Origin: Glandiceps talaboti
Lineage: Eukaryota > Hemichordata > Enteropneusta > Spengelidae
Length of the DNA: 64,000 nt
Reading direction: 5' to 3'
NCBI RefSeq assembly: GCF_964340395.1
Contig: NC_135553.1
Coordinates: forward strand, 21,367,949 to 21,431,948
Shown here: positions 48,562 to 62,010 of the stretch, one piece after another
How the letters are laid out: each line of letters starts with the position of its first letter
How positions within the stretch are numbered: the stretch's first letter is position 1
Program-made: the position numbers and the translations under genes
The notes under the pieces: generated by a model
Told to the model about the DNA's origin: nothing
Seen by the model: the letters and a program-made list of their open reading frames with translations, nothing else
Databases searched by the model: none

Positions 48562-49550
48562 ATATAAATGTTGTTTTACCGACCCGATGAACGTATTTAA
48601 AGGATCTAGTTAAAAGTGTTTTGGCGTCAAGCATTTTAAATGAAAGATTGTTATAAACGTTAAAACCAAAGTGAAAACAATGTCCTTAGTTTCTTTCACC
48701 TCATTGTCTTCCTACTACAAACAACAAGTAAGACTTGCATATACTAAAGAAGAACGTTTGGCCTTGGTATTTGAAATTTACGAAATTCAGATATTATACT
48801 TGTCAGAGTGAAATGATACCTTTGAAGAAAATACCCCGTCTTTGCAAGGAGCTCCATCAAGGAAAATCACATTAAATTGACTTGGCATGTCACCAACTCG
48901 TGGTACATTATACATTCCAGGTCCTCGTGTCAAGTTTACCATTCTTGGAATAACGTAATTCTTCAAGTACGTACAGACCGTAGCCCTGGATAAATGCACC
49001 CTCAATCTACATAGACACAAGCAAATTGATTTCTTGTTGTTTAAATTTTCCGAATTTTTTATTGTTACCGAATTGATATATTAATGGCTACCTAGCGGTG
49101 TCTTAGATGGAATATGTCGATTATACAACATAAATAGCACATAAAAATACGTATTCTGATTTTACACTACGTTAACTTCACACATTACGTCGTCAATGTC
49201 GTTACTCCAGGCATTAAATGTGGTTAAACCCCATGCTGGGCGAATCGTAAACGGCGCATGTCAGTAGTAATCCATCACGAATTGACAGGTTGTCGTCATT
49301 GCTCATTAATATTCATTTGGTACAGCAGTTTTGACTATTGTGGGAATTTATCACTTAATAACAAGTTGTCCTTAATGTTTTCATTTAAGTAACGCGATAG
49401 AAGGACTCTCATCATCATATAAAATTTTGTTTTGTTGATCTTGGAGTGGGAAACAACTTTTACCAACACACCCCATTATAGTAATAGCCATACTGTGGTA
49501 GACGGAAAATTTTCAACTCTAAATAGCCAAAATGAGATAGGTTGCTGATT

Positions 49551-49561
49551 ATTGTTATTGC

Positions 49562-49595
<34 letters not shown>
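49551..49595. repeat. (GTT)n microsatellite in copy B intron 29
   Basis: GTT/TTG units with one interruption. This part of intron 29 (about 49140-49970) is not found in copy A, and nothing else is recognised in it. Confidence 0.85.
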
Positions 49596-50908
49596 CGACC
49601 ATACGCAACATCAGCGCATGCCACTCTCCTTCAGCCCCCTTGACTTTCAGGCATTGTTTTAGTTTTACTTTTGTTTTAGTTTAGTTTTTCACCAAATCAT
49701 TTAGAACAATATCCAGAGGAAACGAAGAAGTGAAATGATCTCGGCACCGATCAACAGTTTATATTTACTGTGAACCGTACAAAAGTAAAAGCCGAACTCC
49801 ACCTCCAGTCTGCTGAAACTAAAATCATGTGGGGACGCGACGTCATCACATTTATATGAACGCTGTAGGGGAAGCACAGAATTCTGTGCTATAGTAACAA
49901 AAGTGACTAGACGTAATGTGTGATAACATAGTGTAAAATCGGAATACGGTCGTCAGGAACTAGACTACTCAAATAAAGCCTCACAGTGCATAATTTCTAC
50001 AAGATGTCAATTGAACTATAGATTATCGTAATAATGACAACTCAACTTTTTTCCATGTTGCTTGTGATATGAATATGCAAATCAAATCAATGTGCATTGA
50101 TATGATGAAATCACAGCCAATAGCCACCACCCTCACACCACCCTGTGATATTTATACCCTATGTCTCCTATACTGAGGTGATATCATTATACATTCAGGC
50201 CTAAGTAGCGTTCACCAATGTAGGAATTACGGGACACACTGAGATGAACCAAGACCATTGTATACCAAGGAGGGGTGCATGAGAAATGTAATTGGAATCT
50301 CCGATCAAAATCAGAATTGATTATTAATGATGAGGAACTCGAAATAATCTAAAGAGTACCAGTCCAATGTCCAATGCTGGGTTTAGACTCTCTCCAACGT
50401 CCATGACAATATCAGCACTTTTTAACTGATGATCACCAGTTAAACAGTCAATCTCAACTTCACAACAAGCTGCACCGTAGCTAAAATAGTAGTTGGTGCA
50501 ACTCTCATGAATATTGTCTGGGTAGAAGTTGAGTTTTTTCGGATACCTGAAACATTCAAATTTGACACTGACTTTTTTAACGATATCCCAGACAACTATA
50601 TTTGCAATTGAATATAGTGATTAAGTTCTTGTTGAAATTAATTAGAAATACAAATTGTATATCAGCAGCATAACTAATGCAATGAATTAAGAACATGTTA
50701 CTCACTTGTAAAATCCGGTTGCAGATAGACTTATTCTATTGAAATAGGCAGCACTTATCTGTGGATATCAAATGAAAATTTGGTTAATATCAAATTATCA
50801 GTTTGCCAGTATACACGTAATTGTGGTCCTATTTGTGTGTTTCATGGAAGACTCACCACTACTTCCTAATTTTCAGGAGCGGCAATAACCAGTTGTGTGT
50901 TTACTCTG

Positions 50909-50965
50909 CGAGTGAGTGAGTGAGTGAGTGAGTGAGTGAGTGAGTAAGTATGAATGTATGTTATG

Positions 50966-50998
<33 letters not shown>
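50909..50998. repeat. (GAGT)n and (GT)n microsatellites in copy B intron 27
   Basis: Shorter counterpart of the compound array at 22851-22982 in copy A. Confidence 0.9.
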
Positions 50999-50999
<1 letters not shown>

Positions 51000-52195
51000 A
51001 TGCAAGCAATCGCCATAGGCTTTAGCTTAAGAATCAATGCTATAGTTTCAGTTAGATATAAACAACAAACCTAACATATAGTTCTTACAATCCCAAAACA
51101 TAAACAGTTTTACCCATTCTTCCCATGTTCCCTTTGGATTTTCATTAATTATAGGTACCAATCTTTCCATCAATGTTTCACAGGCAACCTGAAGTAAAGC
51201 AACACATCATATCAATGCTTTGATTCACCATGTCCATGCTATGGCTGACCGGATAATTGACCAGTTAATGGAACTATATATAAATTGACCTTGTATATGA
51301 TAGGTTTCATTGCTCATCACCTGAAGAAAACTAACTGATTTGCAGCATTGACTAGTTGGATCAACCACTGTAAAATAAATTTAAGAATGACGACAAGTCT
51401 CTTCAATTTGCAAGGGCTTTCTAGGATTTCATTTCAGACTATTAACTACATGAATTTTCGTACATGTGACAATTTCACTATTCCGATCCGTAAGGCAGTG
51501 TCTTACCTTAACAGCATTGCCAAATAGCTCAGTTCCTGCAGATGCACCACTACGTGTAGCGTTTGGTACTTTATCTGTGCTAGTTTCATTGACTTGTATA
51601 CGTTCAAATGGTATACGTAAAACACGGCTAGCTATCTGTATTGTCTTGGTGTGTAACCCTTGACCCATCTCAATACCACCATGTGTCAGTAAGACAGATC
51701 CATCTCTGTAAATATGTACCAAGGCAGCTCCCTAAAAGAAACCGGAATTGCCAAACTTTCATAGAATCATTGGTCTTTATGTAAACCACTGAAATGTAAA
51801 GTTTTCGTAGAATTGCAATTCTATGGATGTCAGTACATACATGTATGATCTCGTAACCTAGTTTCGTATACACTGCAATCAAAGACACATCGTGTATCTG
51901 AAGTAAATGATAGTCTACGTGTATGTTCCTACCTGGTTTAGATAATTAACTGGAAAACCAATCTCAGCTTTCTGTGGCACCAGGACAATACCTCGTTTCT
52001 TCCAGCGATTCTGACTGAAATACGGAGAAATGTGTATTGCTATATGATGAAACGTGGCACTGTTCATCAAATGAACGACGTGTGTATGGTTACGATTGGA
52101 CGCTGTACTCAAGAAGGCTGACCACACGTGTGAAGCAAACCGCTTCACAATAAAATATATAACAAATGATTTAACAATACAATTATGATAAAAGT

Positions 52196-53335
52196 AAGAC
52201 CAGCTCGAATACACTGATAAAAGTAAGACCAGCTCGACTAATGTAAAATGATAAAAAGTATTATATGGACAACATTTCGGATGATTTATCCATAGTGCTT
52301 TTGGAAAAGGTGCGTTATAAGAGATGTTTTAAAGGGGCTTGTCTTCGATACCGAACAGCAAGCTGTTGCAGTAATCGAGACGTGATGTTACAAAAGCGTG
52401 CACGAGTGTTTCAGTGTTTGTGCGATCTAAAATATTTCTAATTCGGCCAATTCTATGGAGAGCAAATGACGCAGCTTGACATATTTTCGAAACGTGCGTA
52501 CTCATATCTGCACGATGATTCAAATAAGCACCAAGATCGCGGACGAAATTAGACGTGCTAACATCAGTGGTTCCTACACTAATAGATGACAGATCGACAG
52601 TTTTCTTGAACTTTGAACGAATGTGGATCACCTCTGTTTTGGCATCATTCAAAACCAACCGATTTTCAATCATCCATTGACGAATATCATCAATACAACG
52701 TTCAACTACGAATGATGAATCGATGGCACCCTCACATGTCATATACAATTGAGTGTCATCGGCGAATAACATTAAGTTCAGCGCGTGTTTGATGATTATG
52801 TCCTCTAATGGTGCTGCATAGAGTGTGAACAGTATTGAGCCGAGCCCACTCCCCTGTGGAACACCACAAACAAGGTCACTTGGTTCTGATAACACACCAT
52901 CAATGCTCAGTCTGAGTTCTATCACATAAGTATGATTCAACCCAAGCGAGTGCCTTGCCCTTAATGCCGAACCTATGTTCCAACCGATACAACAATAACT
53001 TATGATCAATAGTATCAAATGCTGCGGTCAAATCCAGTAATGAAAGAATGACTTCTTTATGATCATCGAATGCACGTAAAATATCATTTTGGACACTCAG
53101 TAAGGCACTTTCTGTACTGTGATGTTTTCTATAGGCCGATTGGAATCTAGAATACAATAAACTGACTGACTAAAATACTGATCTAATTGAATTAAAACAA
53201 CACTTTCCAGGAATTTATGCTCAAATAAAAGGTTAGAAACAGGTCTATAATTAGATAAAACGTTAGAGTCGAGACTGGCCCTTTTCAATAAAGGTCGAAC
53301 TAAAGCTTGCTTGTAAAATTTAGGAACATTCACAA
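52196..53335 (-). mobile_element. CR1/L2-like LINE fragment, frameshifted, in copy B intron 24
   Basis: Minus-strand frames run in order: [17 protein letters not shown] (about 53250), [20 protein letters not shown] then [12 protein letters not shown] (about 53040), GVPQGSGLGSILFTLYAAPL and the palm motif LMLFADDTQLY (about 52770), then the thumb and C-terminus to 52329. Three frames are needed, so two frameshifts have occurred. The insertion ends about a dozen bases from the exon 24 donor, and the donor is intact. A 22-base direct repeat (GATAAAAGTAAGACCAGCTC type) near 52195-52240 marks its 3' end. Copy A lacks it. Confidence 0.85.
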
Positions 53336-54203
53336 AGTACATTCACCTATTAAAGAAATCGACTTCTCGTTTTCTATTTTCAAAGTCACTTTTCTCGATA
53401 CACTCGGTCCAACATCTCTTGAGGTTCTCGATGTCTGGTAATTCATGACAAAATATGTCAACATCGCCTTTTCTGAGTAAATTGACTTCACGCACCTGTT
53501 GGATTAAATAATGACAGTTAAAATATTATATTGGTCATCTTGGTCTTTTTACTACATGTATATAATTTAGTTATAGACATATTATATTGGCAGCTCTTGT
53601 TAATTTTGCCCACAATAATGCTAGGAATGCAGGTCATGTGGTACCATGGTGATTTTTACTTAAATCAAACTAAAGGTTTCATTCTCTGAAATTTAGATAC
53701 ACGGGTTACAGGAAAACGTGTACTGAAAGTTAATGTTTAATGCAATGATGTCCTTAATTTAAGAAACGAAGAAACCCACACCTTCTTAACGAGGATATCT
53801 GACATGCTGCAACTACCTTCTTAATTACCGAAACGTATTCGAAGATGTAAATCTGACAATAATCAAATATATGGTATCATAATTGATAACATCTTTCTTC
53901 GGTTTCTTGTCCTTATTATGTAAATCAGTTATTGAAATTTAACGTGATTGTATCCCATTTTCTTTTTGGAAATAGAATCACATATTATATTTAATATATA
54001 ACTAATTACATTGTTATCTGTATCATTATTGCATCAATAGCAAAGATTTATACGAAAATAGCTTCAGGTTGTCAAATAACTAATTCAAATTTCATGGTTA
54101 CATTTTAATCAATATCCAAATGGCCTTTCACCCAGGAAGACAAAATAAAATAATTATTGCAAACTTTGAAAGTGCCTATAAAATGTCAGAGTATCTGTAT
54201 TTG

Positions 54204-54244
54204 TCTTGTCTTGTCTTGTCTTGTCTTGTCTTGTCTTGTCTTGT
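54204..54244. repeat. (CTTGT)n pentanucleotide microsatellite
   Basis: About eight perfect CTTGT units in copy B intron 23. Not seen in copy A intron 23. Confidence 0.9.
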
Positions 54245-57200
54245 ATGTTACTGTACAAAACTCCAGATGTGGCTATACACGTACAGTTCGTCATGCATCG
54301 TACTGTTTTAATTAAAATGCTGGGTGCTGATTTATTTGTACTTTTCCAAAATAAAACATCTTCGTCAAAGCTCAACTATTTCACCCAGTATTTAAAATAT
54401 AGACTATGTTAGACAGATTTGATATACAAATATGCTCGTTATATATCATTTGTATATAAAATGCTCGATTTTGACATTTCACCTCAAAGGTCAAAGTCCA
54501 GTTTAAATCTCATGATATAACTAGAAGATTGCATCCCGATCTGATAATACAAGGGTTGACACTTGAAGTGTGTCTATGTGTGATTGTTCCTGTATAATTG
54601 TACAAACAGTGGGGGTTATGGCAATTGTGGTTGCCATTCCTCAAACTTGAATTTGTTGCAAAAGAAAGCTATCTTTATGCAAGGTATGAGAGAAATTAGC
54701 ACCCGTATGCCAGAGATGGGACTACAGATAGACGGATGAACAGAACCCATTCCTACCGCCCCGGCCCTTCTAGGCTTCATCCGAGAAGCTACACATAAAT
54801 ACATGGTGACAGAATATCATTTTATATCGATTCTTGTCAAGGTAACGTAAATCAGTGTGAATTAAATGAAAGCTTACCTGTTCAGGTGACAAGCCACATT
54901 TCTGAGCGACGTGGTCAATAATGGTCTCAATCACCATCATGCCCTTGGGTCGGCCAAATCCTCTCATGGCAGTGCAAGATGCAATGTTGGTCTTGCAAAG
55001 TTTCACACCAACTCTAAATACGGGAACCTTGTATGCGTTGCTAAGCTGGCACATCACATGGTCACATACCTATAATATTGTGAAGACACAACAAAATAAT
55101 GAATTAATACTCTCAACATGGCCAACACATACACAAGGCTATATTTCAGGCAGGATAGGCAGATAGACATTGGCTTGTCTAGTATTTTCTAACTCGCTAT
55201 AAGAGTGTGGCAGACAACTGCATGTGTACGTCTGTGTACAAACCAGAAGTGAAGTTTGTATAACAGAGAAATCGGCTATAACTATGCCTGTAAGGCTCTC
55301 GGATTTTCACCACACTTTCAGCGATTGTAGACCTTACTACAACAAACGTCTTGAGATGTGTATCCGACGACGGAGAAAATGTCGACAATGGGTTCAACAC
55401 TACAGAGGCCAAGCCATCAGCTTATTTCTTGTGTGAAGCTGTGTGTTTCTTCTTGTATTTTTCCACCCGGATCCCATGATGTCTACAGGACCAATTAATC
55501 AAAATCCGCTACGCAATTTTGAGCACGTTACAAAGATGATATCAAAGGTAACTCGCCGATCAGACACCGAGGGCATTATGTTAATTTTATGATGTATCTT
55601 TTTATCTGCATCATATTTAATTGTCATTTCTGGACCAACAACATCTAGACTATAATTAATTGGGTATCTATCATCGTACAGTGTCATATGTTATACAATT
55701 GCTTAAAATTGTCGAATCGAACACTCATGAACGGATATTAGACATCCGAATGAAATAAATTAAGACAAACAGTATCCTAGAAAACTATCTTTAATCTGTC
55801 TTTTATAGCCGAGTCTATAGTCGTCTTTGATCTAGGCAATGGTTGAGTTCTACTAGACTGTAACTTTTTTCGATTTTTTTCTCTAAATTTTTGTCATTTC
55901 ATATCATACCTCAGCACGTGGTGAGAGCTGGACTAGTTACTGGACGTGCGTGATTCAACATTTTGTTAGAAATTGGAATAATATATTTAGTGGACACAAA
56001 TGTGGATCCATTGAAAAGGTGTCTCCCGATCTCCTCGAAATATAGAGGCTAATAATGTAAGGTTTTGTGGCGGCATTATAGATTGAATCTTAGACTAATT
56101 GACGTGGTTTTAGGTTTACAATATATTAATTGAAAATGGCCCAAATGTAAGTAACAAGTTACAGACTATGTTACTTTAGTAAAGCTTCTTTTTACCCTTA
56201 CTTGGAAAAAAAGACTTACAATGTGTGATAAATCAGTTGTACATCCACCGTTTAGGTAAACATCTGCTTCCATTACACGTAGCTGACCAGTTGCAGAAAA
56301 TCCTACTTTATATCGTCCCAAAGCAGGATGACGGGTTCCAACAATTTGCATATCTTCCTGTCTAGTCAAAGCCATTCTTACGGGTTTCCCTATCCTAAAA
56401 AGAAGGTAGATCACTATTTATTTTGGACTCGTATCCGTTATTGTAAGAATCGATATTAACACAACACGACTATACAATGTCCATAGCAATTACTGTTATG
56501 TCGTCATAATCTACAGCTTTGAACCGAAAACATGGACATCTCTTCAGACATTTTGCTTAAAGGGGAACAAAGACGGCGCCGAGATAGTTGCATTTGTATG
56601 CCTGGGGACTCAGAAAGGTCAATATTACCTATTCTGCATCGCGCTATCTCTCAAAAATACTGTTATAAAATGAGCATATCTGGTATATTGGAAAGCAAAT
56701 ACAGTTAGTAGCTTTTAATCTCTTTAAACAATAGCCCAATTATTGTTTGTATAAGGGTCAAAGAGATTGCGAGTTCATAACAGTGGTTCACTATTTAAAA
56801 TGCCGCATTTCAGTGTACAGCAAGTCTCTTTTGAACCAGATTTGCAAATTTTTGTAACGCTGTTTCACAGAGGTTGCACGATACAGATTATTGAACTTGT
56901 TTTTTTTAAGGGTTCGCTAAGCATAAAGGGTTCTCTAAGCATAAAGACATGCGGCGAAAACAAAATCAGCTTCGGCTCACCCCCCCCCCCTCTCAATACA
57001 CAAACATATGTTTGACTTCACTTACTTATTTGCTGCAACTGCACAACCAGGGATGACTCGTAAAGCTCCAAATAGCTTTCCGCCAAAGCCACCTCCAAGG
57101 CGACGCACTTTACAAATCACCTTGTTTGCTGGGACACCAAGAGCTTTTGCTACAACCATCTACGATAGAACCAAAACAATGCACTCCATGTCATAAATAT

Positions 57201-57369
57201 TTAACATTTCGGTGTTTAAGGCACATACACCTCTAGTCAACTTCCTTTGCTCTGTCATTAATGTGGTCCAGTTTAGTGGATATATTTGCATACACCCTCA
57301 AATATCAAACACCTACAATATCAAACACCCAAATGATATTTATGACAAAGTATGTAATAGTTCAGGTAT

Positions 57370-57522
57370 AATAGTCAGAATAAAACATTACTAAAATAAA
57401 ATTGGCCAGAGTAAAGAATGGTACAATAGCACAGGTCAGAGTAAAGATTGGTACAATAAAATTGGTCAGAGGAGATATTCTTACAAGAAAATTGGCCAAA
57501 GCAAAGATTGGTACATTAGGTT
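57370..57522. repeat. Minisatellite of about 30-base units in copy B intron 20
   Basis: Diverged units with TTGGTCAGAG or TTGGCCAGAG followed by TAAAGATTGGTACAATA. Orthologous to 27225-27405. Confidence 0.7.
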
Positions 57523-60500
57523 GTCCTCAGAGTCATATCGAGACAAAACAGTGGAAAAATCCTTAAAAATACCAATGCCGCAGACAACTCAAACTTTATT
57601 CATTCATTCAAATCAACAGTTTCTTGTTTGTACCTGTAAAGCCATGAACGCTTGACTGCTTCCAATGATAAGCATTTCTCCTCGTTCTTGTGGTTTAGCG
57701 ATACAAGATTGGGTTTCCATGTAGAAGTGACTTTGTCCACCCATGTAAATTTCTCCTTCGATGACGTAATCAGACTTCTCTAATTCCTGTTCAACGTTAC
57801 CGTTTTCATGATGCAGAAAAGGATATAGATAGGACTCCTTCTGAATAGCATCCTACAGGAGAACAAAAACTTTCCATCAAGTCATGTAAATGATGCTCTA
57901 GTATAAACCCATCTGATTTTATCTAGTGTTCAAAGACACGCCCTGGCTTGGGTCTAAGTTATCGCTATTCAACTTCAAATGTTTTACAAGTAACACATTT
58001 AGTAACTGAACAACTAATTAATCCTAACAAGATTCAAAATTTATGAAGCTGGTAAGTTTTTACCACGTCGACAATAATTTATAGTGTTTCATCATAGCTT
58101 ATATGCTATACTAGTACCTAAGAAGGTAGGGAATATGAAATGTTTATTTCAATACTCAATACTCACACTTATGGTAAGTATGTGTTCCATATCTTCATAA
58201 TCCACTTTCACCAACATTGCTGCTTTGCGTGCTAAGGCAAAACTTTCAGCCACTATCCCGCCAATAGGTTGGCCAACGTGTTTTACCTTTAACATGGAGA
58301 AAACAAACACACATTGCTCACTTCTCTCATCATTCTGGAGTGTGTCGTTATATATATTCGTGAACAAGGAATTAACTTTCATTGTTTGTTGTCATGTTAA
58401 TAACCCTTTAATAACGTATGTGAGCTTTTTGTTGACGTTCAAGAGGAAAATGTAGCGAGTCAGAAGCGTCTGACTTCCAACAGCACTAAGACTTGTATAC
58501 ATGACTCACACGTTTACTTTCCATGGGGTTGCTTTGAGAACCACCTACAGTATCACATTACACATTATTACGTTATACCTTCAACGACGAGGCTATGAAG
58601 TACCTTCTACAGGATTACGTCAAGCTGTACTGTTTCTTACCTCGTTCGTAGCAAACAATTCCTCATCTGGATTTTTAGGGTTTAGCACACTCCATGCATT
58701 GCTCCCTGGAACGTCCTCTGCTCTAACGAATGCATGAACTCCTTCCAATGCTAAGGCTTCTGTACTATCAATTTTACTACATAGTGAACATTAAAACTGT
58801 CATGGTCAAATTGGATTAGGACCAAAACCCAGATGTGAACAGCAGTTATATGACAGAGGTATAGAAAATATTAGTCCTGAACAATACAATAATCACAAGT
58901 ACTCTTTATGGCTCCAGTGACAGGATAACACTAAATATGAGAACCTGGGAGTCGAAATCTGACCTTTAATGACAATACATGATATAGCATGGTATATGTT
59001 GTACACACGTAGAACAAGAGCATTTGTATAAGATAATATACTAAGATTACTGAGTGGTATATTAACAAAATTACAAATTAATGTTTGTATTGCATTTCTT
59101 AATATCTATATTCGTTTCCTACCCCCATTGTGCAACCTTGTTAATTGTTCACCACGTCTGATATTTCACAATATGTCATTCTAATTATCAATTGTTCACT
59201 ATATTCCGAATACAATGCTCGAAAACTTACATGATCTTGGCATGAGCCTTAGTGCTGGTCACAAAAGCAAAATATAACTCTTCTACAGAGGTAAATAAAA
59301 AAAAGGTAAAATTATTTCACTTGGGTATATATGGGCAACTTAGTCTAGTCCCTAAACGGTATCAGTACGATTTAAACCTCCACTCACGTAGAGTCAAAGT
59401 CTTACATTATTCTAGAAGTCCTAAGATGCATGTGATTCAAATTGAATTTAAAATTCATCCACAGCCACCAACATAGTCACTAACATCATGTCTTTGTTAA
59501 TCAATTACAAAATGCTAACCAATGACACAGACCCGCATAAAGTTAGTGTTTATTGGGGCAGTTACACTATGTCCAAATATAGTATATGTGTCAGCTAAGG
59601 ATGCTACTTATACACTGTTAAAGTTACTCTACCAGTTGGGGTTCACTGATTGGATGAACAACTTTTTTGTGTTGATTATATTGAGGGCCTTTGACCAGGC
59701 GTGGTTTAGTTAGAGACCACGTTGGCATCCAGACTATGGGCAAGTGGATGCCTACATGTTGATTAACACCTTAGACATTTATGTTAATTATGATAATTAA
59801 TTCGAGTAAACTGATCTTGTGTCCAAGGCATCGTTGATGGTTAACGTATGAGTATTTAGAACGACTTGCAATTGATGTGTCCTTACATAATTTAAATAGC
59901 ACTTTGTTTGCATTTTCCACTATACAATGATAAAGATGTTACAGACTATAGGCATTTCAAATGGATTTGTTTCAAACTGTTCGCTGATAGAATGGTTGTA
60001 ACATGTGCAAACAACGAAAATGACATGAGTCGGAGAACCTGAAAATTGTTGAGTAAGTAAAACTGGTGCAACTTAAGCAAGTATATTTAGATATGAATAC
60101 AACGATGAAGGGCAAGTATCAGATTAACAGTATCAATTATTTAAGAATTGCCACGAGTAAAGAGATGAATGAATTATTATTATTTGCAATTAAGCGGAAA
60201 TTGTTATGATGTCTTAACCTGGTTCTGGTGGTACGTCATCACAGTACACAGCTTCACCAGTAACTATCTGAATACCAGATTCATTCATAACAGGTTGTCC
60301 CATAGGGTCAATGGAAGATTCACTGTTTGCGGCCTAGAGACATAAACAAAAAAATTAATCGATAAATAAAACGATATTTCACTGCTACTTTAAAAAATCC
60401 ATCAATAACTTCTTCCAAAATTGATGAATTATGACAATTGTTTCGATGTAACCATTTTCTTATAACAGATGGTAAGAGTGTAATGAAGTGTGAGAGAAAC

Positions 60501-61072
60501 TGACCGCTGACCTTTTATTTTAAATATCGGAAGCCTTTTCAAAATTGTCTTCAGCCTCGTACACTATCATTTGTAAATAATATGTTTTCATGACTCCATG
60601 GCTTTACATATCTCAAAAAAAATCATATGTCAGATGCTACTACTATACTACTACAGTGTATAACACATACATAACATTGTTCTTACCTCCCAGACATCTG
60701 CTCTGAAATTTCAGTTGCTAAGACAATGCAAGGTCCTGTTCCTCCAAAACTTAGACTTGTTTCTTTTATAGAATCGGAATGATCTTCGAACAAGACTCTC
60801 ATCCCAGCATTTACCATGGCGATGTCTTTGTCATTGCGGTGCACTTGATCTTTCACTTTGTAGCCAGCAAAATGTTCATGCTATGGGTACAAAGGGTTTG
60901 CATCAAACGAAAGTATGGAAGTTACAGAATTGAGAGTAATACCTATGTTTTATTTTGTTAAGCTGAGAATGGCAATTTCATCTACGGATATTTTGAAAGT
61001 AAATACTCTTATACTGCTTTACATTAACAAGTACATAACTGATCAACCGATCATGTTCACTAGCTTTAACAT

Positions 61073-62010
61073 AACCAGATTTGAATGCCTCCCGTAAGGG
61101 CAAAACCATATATTTGTTGGCCAACACACATTCTTTGAATGCAAAATTCTAAATTCTGAACTATAGCTATTATACACGATGCATCACTTAATATTGGAAA
61201 ATTAATGATATTAAACTGTATGAAATTTGATGCTTACATAGTTAAAATATTGCCTAATTATCAAATAATTATTAATTATGCAAATTAACTGTTTAGCTTA
61301 TAGTTACATCATCAAGCTTTAAATGATACATGATAAATGATACAATACATGTACTAAATTATCTCATAGTTAAAGCTTGCATTCTAAAGATATTGCCTAA
61401 TTATCAAAATAATCATCTATGCAAATTACACATCAAAATTAAAAACTACACAAACAACTACATCAAACATGTATGGTTTGGTGGATGTACAAATTTAAAT
61501 GAAATTTGAAGTTTGCATTCTTCAGATATAACCTAGTTACCGAAAATCATTTAATTATGCAAATTACTCATTAAAGTTAAAAACTTTAGAGGATATGTGT
61601 GCTTTCTCGGGGTTGATTTATGTGCCAAATTATATGGACTTTGAAAATTGCATTCCAGAGATATAGCTTAATTACCGAAGATCATTAGTTATTCAAATTA
61701 CTCATTAAAGGTATAGTTATATCAACAAATTTCATAGGACATGTGCACAAAATCATGTGAAATTTGAAGTTTGTATTCCTAATTACCGAAAACCCATCAA
61801 TTACACAAATGCATATTTAATGTTCATTGGATATTTAGCAAAATCTAATCTTTCCTTGTCATTACCATATGGAAGATTTGTAGCAAGTTTCATTAGAATC
61901 GATGCTGTCGTTTTTGAGACATCATGTCCACACACACATACACACATACACACAAACATGGACACATAGACAGACAAAAGCATAACATAACGTCCCCTTA
62001 CGGGAAGTAA
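61073..62010. mobile_element. Inverted-repeat element with modular interior, copy B intron 12
   Basis: The left end reads AACCAGATTTGAATGCC and CCCGTAAGGG, like the element at 34548-36077. The right end carries CCCCTTACGGGAAG in the opposite sense, after a CA-rich stretch at 61929-61960. The interior repeats a module of roughly 125 bases, with ATTATGCAAATTACTCATTA followed by AATTTGAAG-TTGCATTC and an ATTACCGAA block. Copy A intron 12 is short and lacks it. Confidence 0.65.

Larger units (their letters stand above)
46133..60333 (-). pseudogene. Copy B exons 16-32: molybdopterin domain part
   Basis: Carries [15 protein letters not shown] (E16), VKHVGQPIGGIVAESFALAR (E19), RLGGGFGGKLFGALRV (E21), RHPALGRYKVGF (E22), CTAMRGFGRPKGMMVIE (E23), [19 protein letters not shown] (E26), [19 protein letters not shown] (E29), AMGEPPLLL (E31) and the tail EYEDCFFVRP (E32). 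The introns are mostly alignable with copy A, except where mobile elements differ. Introns 22 and 23 (55070-56219 and 53496-54877) hold only a CTTGT array (54204-54244). Intron 29 (49007-50359) holds a GTT array (49551-49595). Confidence 0.85.

Noticed and set aside
60334-60686. Hidden, strongly diverged copies of exons 14 and 15 in copy B
   Set aside because: The whole 353-base stretch aligns with copy A intron sequence on both sides of the gap, leaving no room for 157- and 90-base exons.
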